A stretch of DNA of 10,934 nucleotides from Candidatus Aenigmatarchaeota archaeon (GCA_003663415.1 QMZY01000022.1:1-10934); one strand, 5' to 3'. Positions 1 to 5,794 are shown, counted from the stretch's first letter. Notes: generated by a model from the sequence alone, not told the origin. Translations and numbers: made by a program.

Positions 1-1217
1 GGAATATTAAATTTTGACTTTCTGCCAAGTGCGCGACCCTCAAAAAGGTCGTGCAAAGGAGATTGTAAATCTGTATTACACAGAGAAATTACCTTTCCAG
101 CAAGAGCCTCATCGGATGTATCTCCCATAGAATCATATGCAATAAGATAAAGAAGTGAGGTCTTAACTTTTAATTGCTCACTATTTATGTCTATAAAAGT
201 CCTTGCCGAAAATTTTCTTATTTCTTCTGTATCTTCCGAATGAAATTTTATTCCTGTGACTAAAATTTTTGCATTTTCTTTAACTTCATCTGGAAGTAAT
301 GCATAGGAATATAACCTATGTTGACCATCTATGATAATTAATGATCCATATTTAACGGGAATCTCTAACTTTCCCTTTTTGTTTTCGTTAACCATAGGTG
401 GTAATATGAGCGTAATGGGTGTTGGAAACGACTTTAAAGAAGAATTTTTAATAAAATTTTTTCTCATCTGATTTAGTTTATTTTTATTTAACATTCGTTG
501 ATAATATATTTTTGCTTCACGGTCAGGCAGTCCATAGAACCTAGGAACTTTACATACTTTTAACAGGAACGAGGGAGATGTCGAGAATAAGTATATATCT
601 GCAGATAATTTTTTTCCATTTATCTCTGTTATTTCTCTATTTTCAACTTTAAAAGGTTCGATCTTTTTAACATCTTCTTCATATCCCTTTTCTAAAAATT
701 TTTCTATATCAAGAAAGGAGATTAATTCATATTTAGCATACCCTCCAATACATTCGATCAATTTTGAAATGTAAACCCAGTCATCAATATTAAGAATTTT
801 CAATTCATTGTTAGCTCCAAAATCTTCTGGCTTTATATTTTCATAGATGATCTCGGCCCCTGTACCTATATAAATACCTTTCCATACTTCTATATCTCTA
901 AATGTTTCCGTTTCATTTACAGGTATTCCAGAAAATAGTTTAGCTATTTCAACAAGTTTTAGTTTACTTTTTTCAATTGCTCTTAATTTATCTAGAAATT
1001 TTCTAATTTTTTCTTTATTACCCGTTTTTTGGGTGGTTACTTCTATTAAAAATCCGACAGAACCGAGTTTAGCAATAATGTCGATTTCTATTTTATTGGG
1101 TTTAGTGAAAGATGTGCTTAGCTTCTCGATGTCAATTGCTCCATTTGGCCAGTAGGCTTTGAATCCTAATTTTATTAGTAACTTTCCTACATCGTTAACA
1201 AGTTTGTCTCCCCCCAT
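1..1217 (-). CDS. DGQHR-domain protein with restriction-nuclease-like N-terminus (partial, C-terminus off the left edge)
   Basis: An uninterrupted minus-strand frame of 405 codons starts with ATG at 1217 and is still open at base 1. The start is supported by AAGGTGA at 1227-1221, three bases before the ATG. Residues 297-301 read DGQHR, within IIIDGQHRLYSYA. This is the signature of the DGQHR family, which includes DndB-like proteins known from DNA phosphorothioation loci and other accessory islands. The N-terminal ~80 residues look like a PD-(D/E)xK nuclease core: an amphipathic helix (about 4-18), then IEID (D46), then FLIEVTTQK (E59). The usual lysine two residues after the Glu is Thr61, and the nearest Lys is 64, so activity is uncertain. 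The middle (about 80-290) is AT-rich and unrecognised. The gene is divergent from the ATPase gene at 1464. Family by motif is fairly certain; the biological role is not. Confidence 0.82.
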   Translation of the reverse strand, partial: MGGDKLVNDVGKLLIKLGFKAYWPNGAIDIEKLSTSFTKPNKIEIDIIAKLGSVGFLIEVTTQKTGNKEKIRKFLDKLRAIEKSKLKLVEIAKLFSGIPVNETETFRDIEVWKGIYIGTGAEIIYENIKPEDFGANNELKILNIDDWVYISKLIECIGGYAKYELISFLDIEKFLEKGYEEDVKKIEPFKVENREITEINGKKLSADIYLFSTSPSFLLKVCKVPRFYGLPDREAKIYYQRMLNKNKLNQMRKNFIKNSSLKSFPTPITLILPPMVNENKKGKLEIPVKYGSLIIIDGQHRLYSYALLPDEVKENAKILVTGIKFHSEDTEEIRKFSARTFIDINSEQLKVKTSLLYLIAYDSMGDTSDEALAGKVISLCNTDLQSPLHDLFEGRALGRKSKFNI

Positions 1218-1220
1218 TTT

Positions 1221-1273
1221 TCACCTTATAACAACCATAAATTGTCAGACCTGTTCTTTTTGAATCTTTTAAA
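1221..1273 (-). promoter_or_regulatory. Probable promoter and Shine-Dalgarno of the DGQHR gene
   Basis: On the minus strand TTTAAAA at 1273-1267 is a plausible TATA box. Transcription would start near 1244, leaving a short leader that carries AAGGTGA at 1227-1221. The stretch AGGTGAAAAATG is identical to the start region of the small gene at 3338. The Shine-Dalgarno is clear; the TATA assignment is tentative. Confidence 0.45.
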
Positions 1274-1341
1274 CTCCTCTTGTTATTTCTTTCTTTTCGA
1301 GGTTTCTCATCGTTTCACCCTTCCTATATCCTATTTCTTCC

Positions 1342-1387
1342 CATTCAGATTTAAAAACCCTTTTCTGAATGTTTAAACATGTCAGAA
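1342..1387. promoter_or_regulatory. Dyad cluster in the divergent intergenic region (possible operator)
   Basis: Two nested inverted repeats lie between the divergent genes. CATTCAGA (1342-1349) pairs with TCTGAATG (1364-1371). TTCTGA (1363-1368) pairs with TCAGAA (1382-1387) around the perfect 12-bp palindrome ATGTTTAAACAT (1369-1380). Together 1363-1387 is a near-perfect 25-bp dyad with a single unpaired base. Its place upstream of both promoters suggests a protein-binding site. The symmetry is seen; the function is inferred. Confidence 0.45.
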
Positions 1388-1403
1388 CCCAACTAATTAA
1401 GTT

Positions 1404-1457
1404 TTATACATTTTAATGTATAAACATTTATAAATACTTATACATTATTATGTATAA
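1404..1457 (+). promoter_or_regulatory. ATPase promoter: TATA box bracketed by two copies of a 20-bp palindrome
   Basis: The TATA-like TTTATAAATA lies at 1427-1436, placing transcription start near 1458, a few bases before the ATG at 1464, so the message is nearly leaderless. TTATACAT-N4-ATGTATAA occurs twice, at 1404-1423 and 1438-1457, with identical 8-bp arms and centres 34 bp apart. One copy covers the region just upstream of the TATA box, the other the gap between TATA and start. Bound factors there would be expected to block transcription. The ATPase carries its own winged-helix-like segment, so autoregulation is possible but unproven. Confidence 0.6.
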
Positions 1458-1463
1458 ATAAAA

Positions 1464-2957
1464 ATGAAAAGTGGGAAAATGAAAAGGGATAAAAAACCTG
1501 TGGAAATTGAGAGGGATGTTTTGATCAGATATGTGTATGCGAAGCTTTCGGAAGCGCCGGAACTGGCAAAGAAACTTACAGAAATCAACGGGCAGGAGCT
1601 CAAATACAGAAGGGTTTACTTCAGGATAAAAAAACACGTAACAGACTTTCTTATGGGTGAAAAACCCGGAAACATTGAAAACAGATTTTTAGTTATGCCC
1701 GGTTTAAGAGGCGTCGGAAAAACAACCCTGCTCTTCCAGATTTACAATTATTTAAGAAAGGAAAATATTCAGGAAAACAGAATCCTTTACTTCTCTGCTG
1801 ATGAGATAAAAACCTATCTAGGAGCAGATATAAAGGATATAGTGGATGTTTTTATAAGAGAGGTTCACAACACCTCTGTGGTGGGTCTGGATAAAAAATT
1901 ATTCATTCTGGTTGATGAAGCTCATTACGATAGAGAATGGTCCAGTGTGGGTAAAATACTCTATGATCAGAGCAAGGAAATATTCATGATATTTACAGGT
2001 TCTTCTGCGCTGAGTCTGGAAATGAATGTGGACGCTGCAAGAAGGTCTAAAAGGGAGATGGTTTTTCCAATGAATTTTTCCGAATATATAACTTTAAAGT
2101 ATAACATCTTTCCTCCGAAGGGGATGGCGGAAAGCCTAAGAGAGTTTATATTCAGACCAAAAACTTTCTTTGGATATGCATCAAAAAATGAGAATTTAAT
2201 GAAAAAGAATCTTATAAAACTCAGGAAACCTGTTGATAAGGTTTTTGAGGAATTTTTATGTGTTGGTGGGTTTCCCATTTCTCTGTATCTGAGTAAAACC
2301 GATGTGTATGAAAGAATATTTGACATGGTCAGCAGAGTTATAGAAAAAGACGTGTTTTCTTTACAGTCTTTTACCTCGGATACCAGAAACACAATAGCAA
2401 GAATACTTGCCTTTCTCGCTTTGCAGAAGCCTGGCGAGGTTTCTGATATGAAACTTTCCCAGAAACTCGGAACATCGCCAACAATGGTAAGGAATATCCT
2501 TCATATCCTTGAAAAAACGCATTTAATTTTCAGTGTAAAACCTTACAGTGGAGCTGGTAAAATTGTTAGGAAACCTTGGAAATACTATTTTCTTTCGCCT
2601 TCGATACATGCTGCTTTAATGTTTAAAATCGGTATGTTTGACGAAAAAAACAGGGAAATTCTCGGGTTGCTTGGTGAAAATTTCGCAGCTTCTTCTTTTT
2701 TCAGAATCAAGGAAACCATGGGCATGGTTACTGGGGTTTTTTATGATCCAGAAGAGGGAGGTGTTGACTTTATTCTTCAGAAGGGAGAAAGGTTAATACC
2801 GGTGGAAGTGGGTATTGGCAAAAAAACTAAAGGTCAGATAAAAAAAGCCATTGAAAGGTATAATTCTCCGTATGGGATTGTGATTCATGGGGGAGAGAAA
2901 ATAGAGATAAAAGGGAATATAGTTTATATCCCGATAATAACGTTTTCGTTTTTATGA
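1464..2957 (+). CDS. AAA+ ATPase with winged-helix and DUF4143-like C-terminal domain
   Basis: A 497-residue P-loop protein of the archaeal AAA_14/DUF4143 type. Walker A is GLRGVGKTT (80-88, Lys86); Walker B is LFILVDEA (146-153, Asp151/Glu152); a sensor-like FTGSS follows at 177-181; GGFP is at 268-271. Residues 326-356 (SDMKLSQKLGTSPTMVRNIL...) look like a winged helix-turn-helix. The C-terminal part has the DUF4143 layout, a PD-(D/E)xK-like core with VDFIL (Asp435) and PVEVG (Glu448), where Gly450 replaces the usual Lys, so nuclease activity is doubtful. The family is common in archaea, often mobile or accessory, with poorly known function. The first ATG is chosen because it fits the promoter; a second ATG lies five codons later. 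Confidence 0.9.
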   Translation: MKSGKMKRDKKPVEIERDVLIRYVYAKLSEAPELAKKLTEINGQELKYRRVYFRIKKHVTDFLMGEKPGNIENRFLVMPGLRGVGKTTLLFQIYNYLRKENIQENRILYFSADEIKTYLGADIKDIVDVFIREVHNTSVVGLDKKLFILVDEAHYDREWSSVGKILYDQSKEIFMIFTGSSALSLEMNVDAARRSKREMVFPMNFSEYITLKYNIFPPKGMAESLREFIFRPKTFFGYASKNENLMKKNLIKLRKPVDKVFEEFLCVGGFPISLYLSKTDVYERIFDMVSRVIEKDVFSLQSFTSDTRNTIARILAFLALQKPGEVSDMKLSQKLGTSPTMVRNILHILEKTHLIFSVKPYSGAGKIVRKPWKYYFLSPSIHAALMFKIGMFDEKNREILGLLGENFAASSFFRIKETMGMVTGVFYDPEEGGVDFILQKGERLIPVEVGIGKKTKGQIKKAIERYNSPYGIVIHGGEKIEIKGNIVYIPIITFSFL

Positions 2958-3084
2958 AGGTTTAAACCAGAAGCAGGAAAGTGATAATATTTGTTATCAG
3001 TTGATATTTAAAGTTATCAAATTTTTCAACAGGAACGAAAACACCGAAATAGAAGCTGAAGTAATCCTAAATGTTTAAACCTTC
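2956..3084. repeat. 12-bp inverted repeat downstream of the ATPase
   Basis: GAAGGTTTAAAC (2956-2967) and its exact reverse complement GTTTAAACCTTC (3073-3084) enclose 105 bases. The first copy overlaps the ATPase stop codon. The shared 8-mer GTTTAAAC also occurs at 1371-1378, upstream of the same gene. No transposase or obvious coding sequence lies between the arms. Confidence 0.5.
2982..3027 (+). terminator. Two small hairpins followed by a T-run after the ATPase
   Basis: TGATAA (2982-2987) pairs with TTATCA (2994-2999), and TTGATA (3001-3006) pairs with TATCAA (3015-3020), followed by ATTTTTC. The location 25 bases after the ATPase stop fits a termination region. Archaeal terminators depend mainly on the T-run, so the hairpins might be binding sites instead. 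Confidence 0.35.
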
Positions 3085-3197
3085 CGTAACCTTGCTAAAA
3101 ATAAAAAATAAAGAGATAGAGGTTTGGAAGAAATTGTCAGAAATTGTGGAATGGGTTTGCTCTTGATTATTTGTTTGCTGGTAATTGCCAGAAAGAA

Positions 3198-3338
3198 CTA
3201 ATTGTTAATGAAATCGTATTGGGATTGGAGGAGGGTTTTCTTTCGATGGGTTTCGGCTATTTTGTGCATTTCGTAAAGGGCTTCCAGAAGGGAAAGCTGT
3301 TCTTCGATAAGGTCTAATTCCTTTCTTTTGGATTTCAT
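3198..3338 (-). CDS. 46-aa helical protein of unknown function with consensus Shine-Dalgarno
   Basis: The gene starts with ATG at 3338-3336 and stops with TAG at 3200-3198. Three bases before the ATG sits a complete GGAGGTGA (3349-3342), the strongest ribosome site in the window. The product begins MKSKRKELDLIEEQLSLLEA and ends YDFINN. It is charged and lacks Gly and Pro, with a leucine-rich amphipathic stretch at about 8-22, so it is probably one helix or a small coiled coil. No family is recognised. A TATA-like box and nested palindromes lie just upstream. An antitoxin, small regulator or phage/plasmid protein are all possible. Support for translation is good; function is unknown. Confidence 0.65.
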   Translation of the reverse strand: MKSKRKELDLIEEQLSLLEALYEMHKIAETHRKKTLLQSQYDFINN

Positions 3339-3350
3339 TTTTCACCTCCA

Positions 3351-3389
3351 GGGCTATAAGGGAGAAAAATTTCTCCCTATAATATAGGG
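3351..3389 (-). promoter_or_regulatory. Promoter with overlapping palindromic operators for the 46-aa gene
   Basis: On the minus strand TATATTAT (3386-3379) is a TATA-like box that would place transcription start near 3355, giving a short leader with the Shine-Dalgarno. AGGGAGAAAAATTTCTCCCT (3359-3378) is a perfect palindrome with 9-bp arms, sitting exactly between TATA and start. It overlaps a second palindrome, CCCTATA-A-TATAGGG (3375-3389), that contains the TATA box. This is the layout expected of a repressed promoter. Confidence 0.6.
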
Positions 3390-3408
3390 CGGATTTTTTT
3401 CATGAGTA

Positions 3409-3485
3409 CGCTTTTTCCCGTGCTTTTAATACGTGCTGGAAGGGTTTGCTTGAAAAGCGTGCTTTTAATGTTTGCTTGAATGCTT
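3409..3485. repeat. Degenerate 13-bp tandem array (TGCTTKWAA...)
   Basis: TGCT recurs exactly every 13 bases at 3421, 3434, 3447, 3460 and 3473. Examples of units are TGCTTTTAATACG, TGCTTGAAAAGCG and TGCTTTTAATGTT. A 12-base degenerate unit precedes them at 3409. Looser TGCT units continue to about 3581 (3503, 3515, 3536, 3556), and GAAAACATGC is present at 3508-3517 and again at 3562-3571. No convincing gene covers the array. It could be an iteron-like binding array or decayed repeat DNA. It lies upstream of the 46-aa gene's promoter. Confidence 0.5.
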
Positions 3486-3627
3486 ATTATGTCTGTTAGA
3501 AGTGCTTGAAAACATGCTTAACGTTGTCTAGAATTTGCTTTTGTCATGCAAATATTGCTGCGAAAACATGCCAGCATTCGGGAGGTGAAACAAGTTTTGC
3601 TGACATGGTTTCGATTCAGCTAACTAT

Positions 3628-4281
3628 TTACACTAACGATGCCTGAAAATTTGTTTTAAACTCTAACATCTCTAAAGCAACTTCTTTAAGCGGATTGTTT
3701 TTTATTTTAGCATATATTCCCTCAAATCTTTTTACATATCCTTTCATCTGGTTTTCAATATCTTGTTTTCTTGATTTTTCATACTCTTCTATTTCTCTTA
3801 AAGATGACATACTTCTCCTTTTTCTAATTAATTCTGCAGCTTCGTCCTGATCTTCAATTGTTGTTGCGATATTTTTATCTCTTAAAAAAGATTCTACAAT
3901 TTTTAACGGATCATCATCAGAAACAAAGATTTCTTTGTTATTAAACAAATCAGACAAAGGGCTCTTTTTTATTTTAAGTAACCAATCATCATACTCGTTT
4001 TTCATTTCTTCAATTTTTGCTCTGAGTTCTTCTATTTTCTTGTCTCCATACTCTTTAATCAAATCTTTAGATACAAAATTTTCCTTCCATGCATAAAATA
4101 CAAAGTCTATGGCATCATCTAACTGATTCATTGTAAATTTAATTCCCTTTCCTTTAAGAAGCTGTCTTAATCTTTCTTTGATATTGTCTTTTTCCTGTTG
4201 GTCTTGAACTTTTTTGGCTTTTGCTCTCTCACTAATTTCTCGTTCTAACATTTCTACTTGTCTGTCCTCGAATCTGGACAT
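3628..4281 (-). CDS. Coiled-coil-rich hypothetical protein (217 aa)
   Basis: No family is recognised. The protein is hydrophilic and highly charged, with no Cys, no signal peptide and no membrane segment. Helical, Glu/Lys/Arg-rich stretches at about 1-45, 80-106 and 160-190 are likely coiled coils. Between them is a more globular part (about 50-70, including the aromatic FVFYAWKENF) and an acidic loop SDDD (121-124). The ATG at 4281 has no Shine-Dalgarno but lies about 26 bases after a TATA-like box, so a leaderless start fits. It is AT-rich like the DGQHR gene and unlike the transketolase and EF-2 genes. A structural, phage-related or defence accessory role is possible; the sequence does not decide. 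Confidence 0.75.
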   Translation of the reverse strand: MSRFEDRQVEMLEREISERAKAKKVQDQQEKDNIKERLRQLLKGKGIKFTMNQLDDAIDFVFYAWKENFVSKDLIKEYGDKKIEELRAKIEEMKNEYDDWLLKIKKSPLSDLFNNKEIFVSDDDPLKIVESFLRDKNIATTIEDQDEAAELIRKRRSMSSLREIEEYEKSRKQDIENQMKGYVKRFEGIYAKIKNNPLKEVALEMLEFKTNFQASLV

Positions 4282-4287
4282 ACAAAA

Positions 4288-4311
4288 TTAACTTAGTTAA
4301 ATGAAATAAAT
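4288..4311 (-). promoter_or_regulatory. Leaderless promoter of the coiled-coil gene with small palindrome
   Basis: ATTTATTT on the minus strand (4311-4304) places transcription start at or next to the ATG at 4281. TTAACT-T-AGTTAA (4288-4300), a perfect 6-bp-arm palindrome, sits between TATA and start and could be an operator. Confidence 0.4.
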
Positions 4312-4367
4312 GTTTTATGGAATTATAGCAAAGGACATATTGATTCCAAAGATATCGTTTGCCAGTT

Positions 4368-4406
4368 GTTCCTGACGCCTTGCAATTTATTGTGTCAGGA
4401 ACTGTA
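4368..4406. repeat. Stem-loop repeat, copy A
   Basis: GTTCCTGACGC (4368-4378) pairs with GTGTCAGGAAC (4392-4402), with one G-T pair, around a 13-base loop CTTGCAATTTATT. The 39 bases match 10755-10793 at 36 positions, including 12 of 13 loop bases, and all three differences are transitions. It is not next to the 3' end of an intact gene. Confidence 0.7.
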
Positions 4407-4478
4407 ATTTCAATTCTTCTTTGTTCATATCAAACCCTCTCCACCACTTTCTTCCATTACTCGGCATCGACAATATCT

Positions 4479-4721
4479 CTAATTTTCCTTCTCCACAACC
4501 TTCCAATAGCCTCCTTTGTCCGGGCCAATCCTTTTGATTAAACCCATCGCTTTTAGTTTTTCCAGGTGCTTCTGAACTGCTGAGGGATTTATCCCGAGCT
4601 TTTCTGATAACTTTGCTCTGGTGATTCTTGGGTTTTCTTTCAGAAGCCTCAGTATCTCTTTCTGCCTTTCTGATAATTCTGACCACTTTTCAACACAGCT
4701 TAAAATTTTATTTATAATACA
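4479..4721 (-). pseudogene. Winged helix-turn-helix fragment without a start codon
   Basis: A minus-strand frame open from 4721 to the TAG at 4481-4479 encodes about 68 residues of a classic winged helix. It contains LSERQKEILRLLKENPRITR, the helix-turn-helix KLSEKLGINPSAVQKHLEKL, and the wing IKRIGPDKGGYWKVVEKEN. This resembles the C-terminal DNA-binding tail of AlbA_2/Schlafen-type ATP-binding proteins and archaeal regulators. Between the upstream in-frame TAG (4724-4722) and the domain there is no ATG, GTG or TTG. The fragment is therefore probably a remnant of a longer gene, though start at AUU or AUA cannot be excluded. The 99-codon frame across the same bases, beginning with GTG, is out of register with the domain. 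Confidence 0.6.
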
Positions 4722-4824
4722 CTATAAATAAACTTAAATATTAGTTATAATTTCATGTTGTCACTTCTAATTTACTTTTAGACTTTAACCTTTTTTTCTT
4801 CTCATTATATCCACAGGTTTTGTT

Positions 4825-4860
4825 CAGTTCCTAAGCAAATGAATTTAAAGTTTAGTTTTA
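4825..4860 (-). repeat. Possible degraded third copy of the stem-loop repeat
   Basis: CAGTTCCT (4825-4832) is followed by a sequence resembling the reverse complement of copies A and B (CAAATGAATT, then AAAGTTTAG) with small gaps. If real, it lies inverted relative to copy A, on the other side of the winged-helix fragment. The match is gapped and might be chance in AT-rich DNA. Confidence 0.2.
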
Positions 4861-4891
4861 ATTCTCAAATAGAAAAATCTTAAGTGATTCA

Positions 4892-5794
4892 ATGAACAAT
4901 GGCTTGAAGAAAATATCAGCCAGAGTTAAAAAAAATATTCTTTTGATGCTTAAAGAAGCAGGCTCAGGGCATACAGGAGGTTCGCTTTCCTGTGCGGATA
5001 TTTTGGTAACTCTTTATTTTGGTTCTGATTCAGAGGGGAAAAAACTGATGAGATATGAGCCTGAAAATCCGTTCTGGGAGGGAAGAGACAGATTAGTTCT
5101 TTCAAAAGGCCATGCTGCGCCTGCTCTTTATGCTGTGTTGTCTGAGGTCGGGTATATTCCTGAAGAAGAGCTTTTCACTCTAAGAAAACTCGGCTCAAGA
5201 TTGCAGGGACATGTTGATAAACAGATGCTTCCTTTTCTTGAAACTTCAACGGGAAGTTTAGGGCAGGGCGTGTCTATTGGAAAAGGCATGGCTCTTAGTT
5301 TTAAAATTGATAAGAAACCAAACAGAGTGTATGTTGTTGCTGGAGACGGAGAGCTTCAGGAAGGTCAGGTGTGGGAAGCTGCAAGAAACGCTAAAGGTTT
5401 AGATAATCTTACTTTGATTGTTGATTATAATGGCTGGTCAATAGACTCGTATACAGATTGTTTATATCCTCTTCGGAACAAGTTTGAAGCTTTTGGATGG
5501 TATGTGATTGGCAAAGAAATACCATCATCCGAAAGGAAAGAGGATATGCATATGGACGGGCATGACCCTGAAAAAATAGCAGAATATATAACTGAAGCAA
5601 AAGAGGTAAGGGAATATCCACAATGTGTTATATTGAACACGTGGAAAGGGGGAGATATTTATCCCTTTAAAAACAACCCAAAATACCACGGAAAAGCCCC
5701 GACAGATGAAGAGCTTGAAATCGCTTTCCAACAGCTTGACAGGTTAATAGGAGATGCAATTGGAAATGAATACAAGCGAGTGTTGGTGAAATAA
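4892..5794 (+). CDS. Transketolase, N-terminal (thiamine diphosphate-binding) subunit
   Basis: A 300-residue protein covering the first third to half of a transketolase, the usual archaeal split form. It transfers two-carbon ketol units between sugar phosphates, together with the next gene's product. Visible motifs are GHTGGSLS (26-33), RDRLVLSKGHAAPALY (65-80), STGSLGQGVSIGKGMA (119-133), the thiamine-diphosphate motif GDGELQEG...VDYN (151-158 to Asn180), DGHD (222-225) and YHGKAP (265-270). Conserved histidines 27, 74, 107, 224 and 266 match substrate/cofactor-contact positions of the family. GTGAT at 4884-4888 is a weak Shine-Dalgarno before the ATG. It supplies pentose phosphates in organisms lacking the oxidative pathway. 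Confidence 0.95.
   Translation: MNNGLKKISARVKKNILLMLKEAGSGHTGGSLSCADILVTLYFGSDSEGKKLMRYEPENPFWEGRDRLVLSKGHAAPALYAVLSEVGYIPEEELFTLRKLGSRLQGHVDKQMLPFLETSTGSLGQGVSIGKGMALSFKIDKKPNRVYVVAGDGELQEGQVWEAARNAKGLDNLTLIVDYNGWSIDSYTDCLYPLRNKFEAFGWYVIGKEIPSSERKEDMHMDGHDPEKIAEYITEAKEVREYPQCVILNTWKGGDIYPFKNNPKYHGKAPTDEELEIAFQQLDRLIGDAIGNEYKRVLVK

Noticed and set aside
3151..3201. Plus-strand 16-aa hydrophobic peptide (MGLLLIICLLVIARKN) resembling a small membrane toxin
   Set aside because: No Shine-Dalgarno or promoter is visible, and such short hydrophobic frames are common in T-rich DNA.
3117..3318. Plus-strand open frame of about 66 codons opposite the 46-aa gene
   Set aside because: It has no start codon until 3245 and no ribosome site, whereas the minus-strand gene has a consensus site and promoter.
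3379..3517. Minus-strand frame across the 13-bp array, ending in TAG near 3379
   Set aside because: About 44 codons with only one internal ATG close to its end and no ribosome site; best explained as chance.
3409..3581. CRISPR array
   Set aside because: Units are 13 bases, tandem without spacers and degenerate; no cas genes are present.
4387..4686. 99-codon minus-strand frame starting with GTG
   Set aside because: It is out of register with the recognisable winged-helix domain in the same DNA and gives a low-complexity basic peptide.
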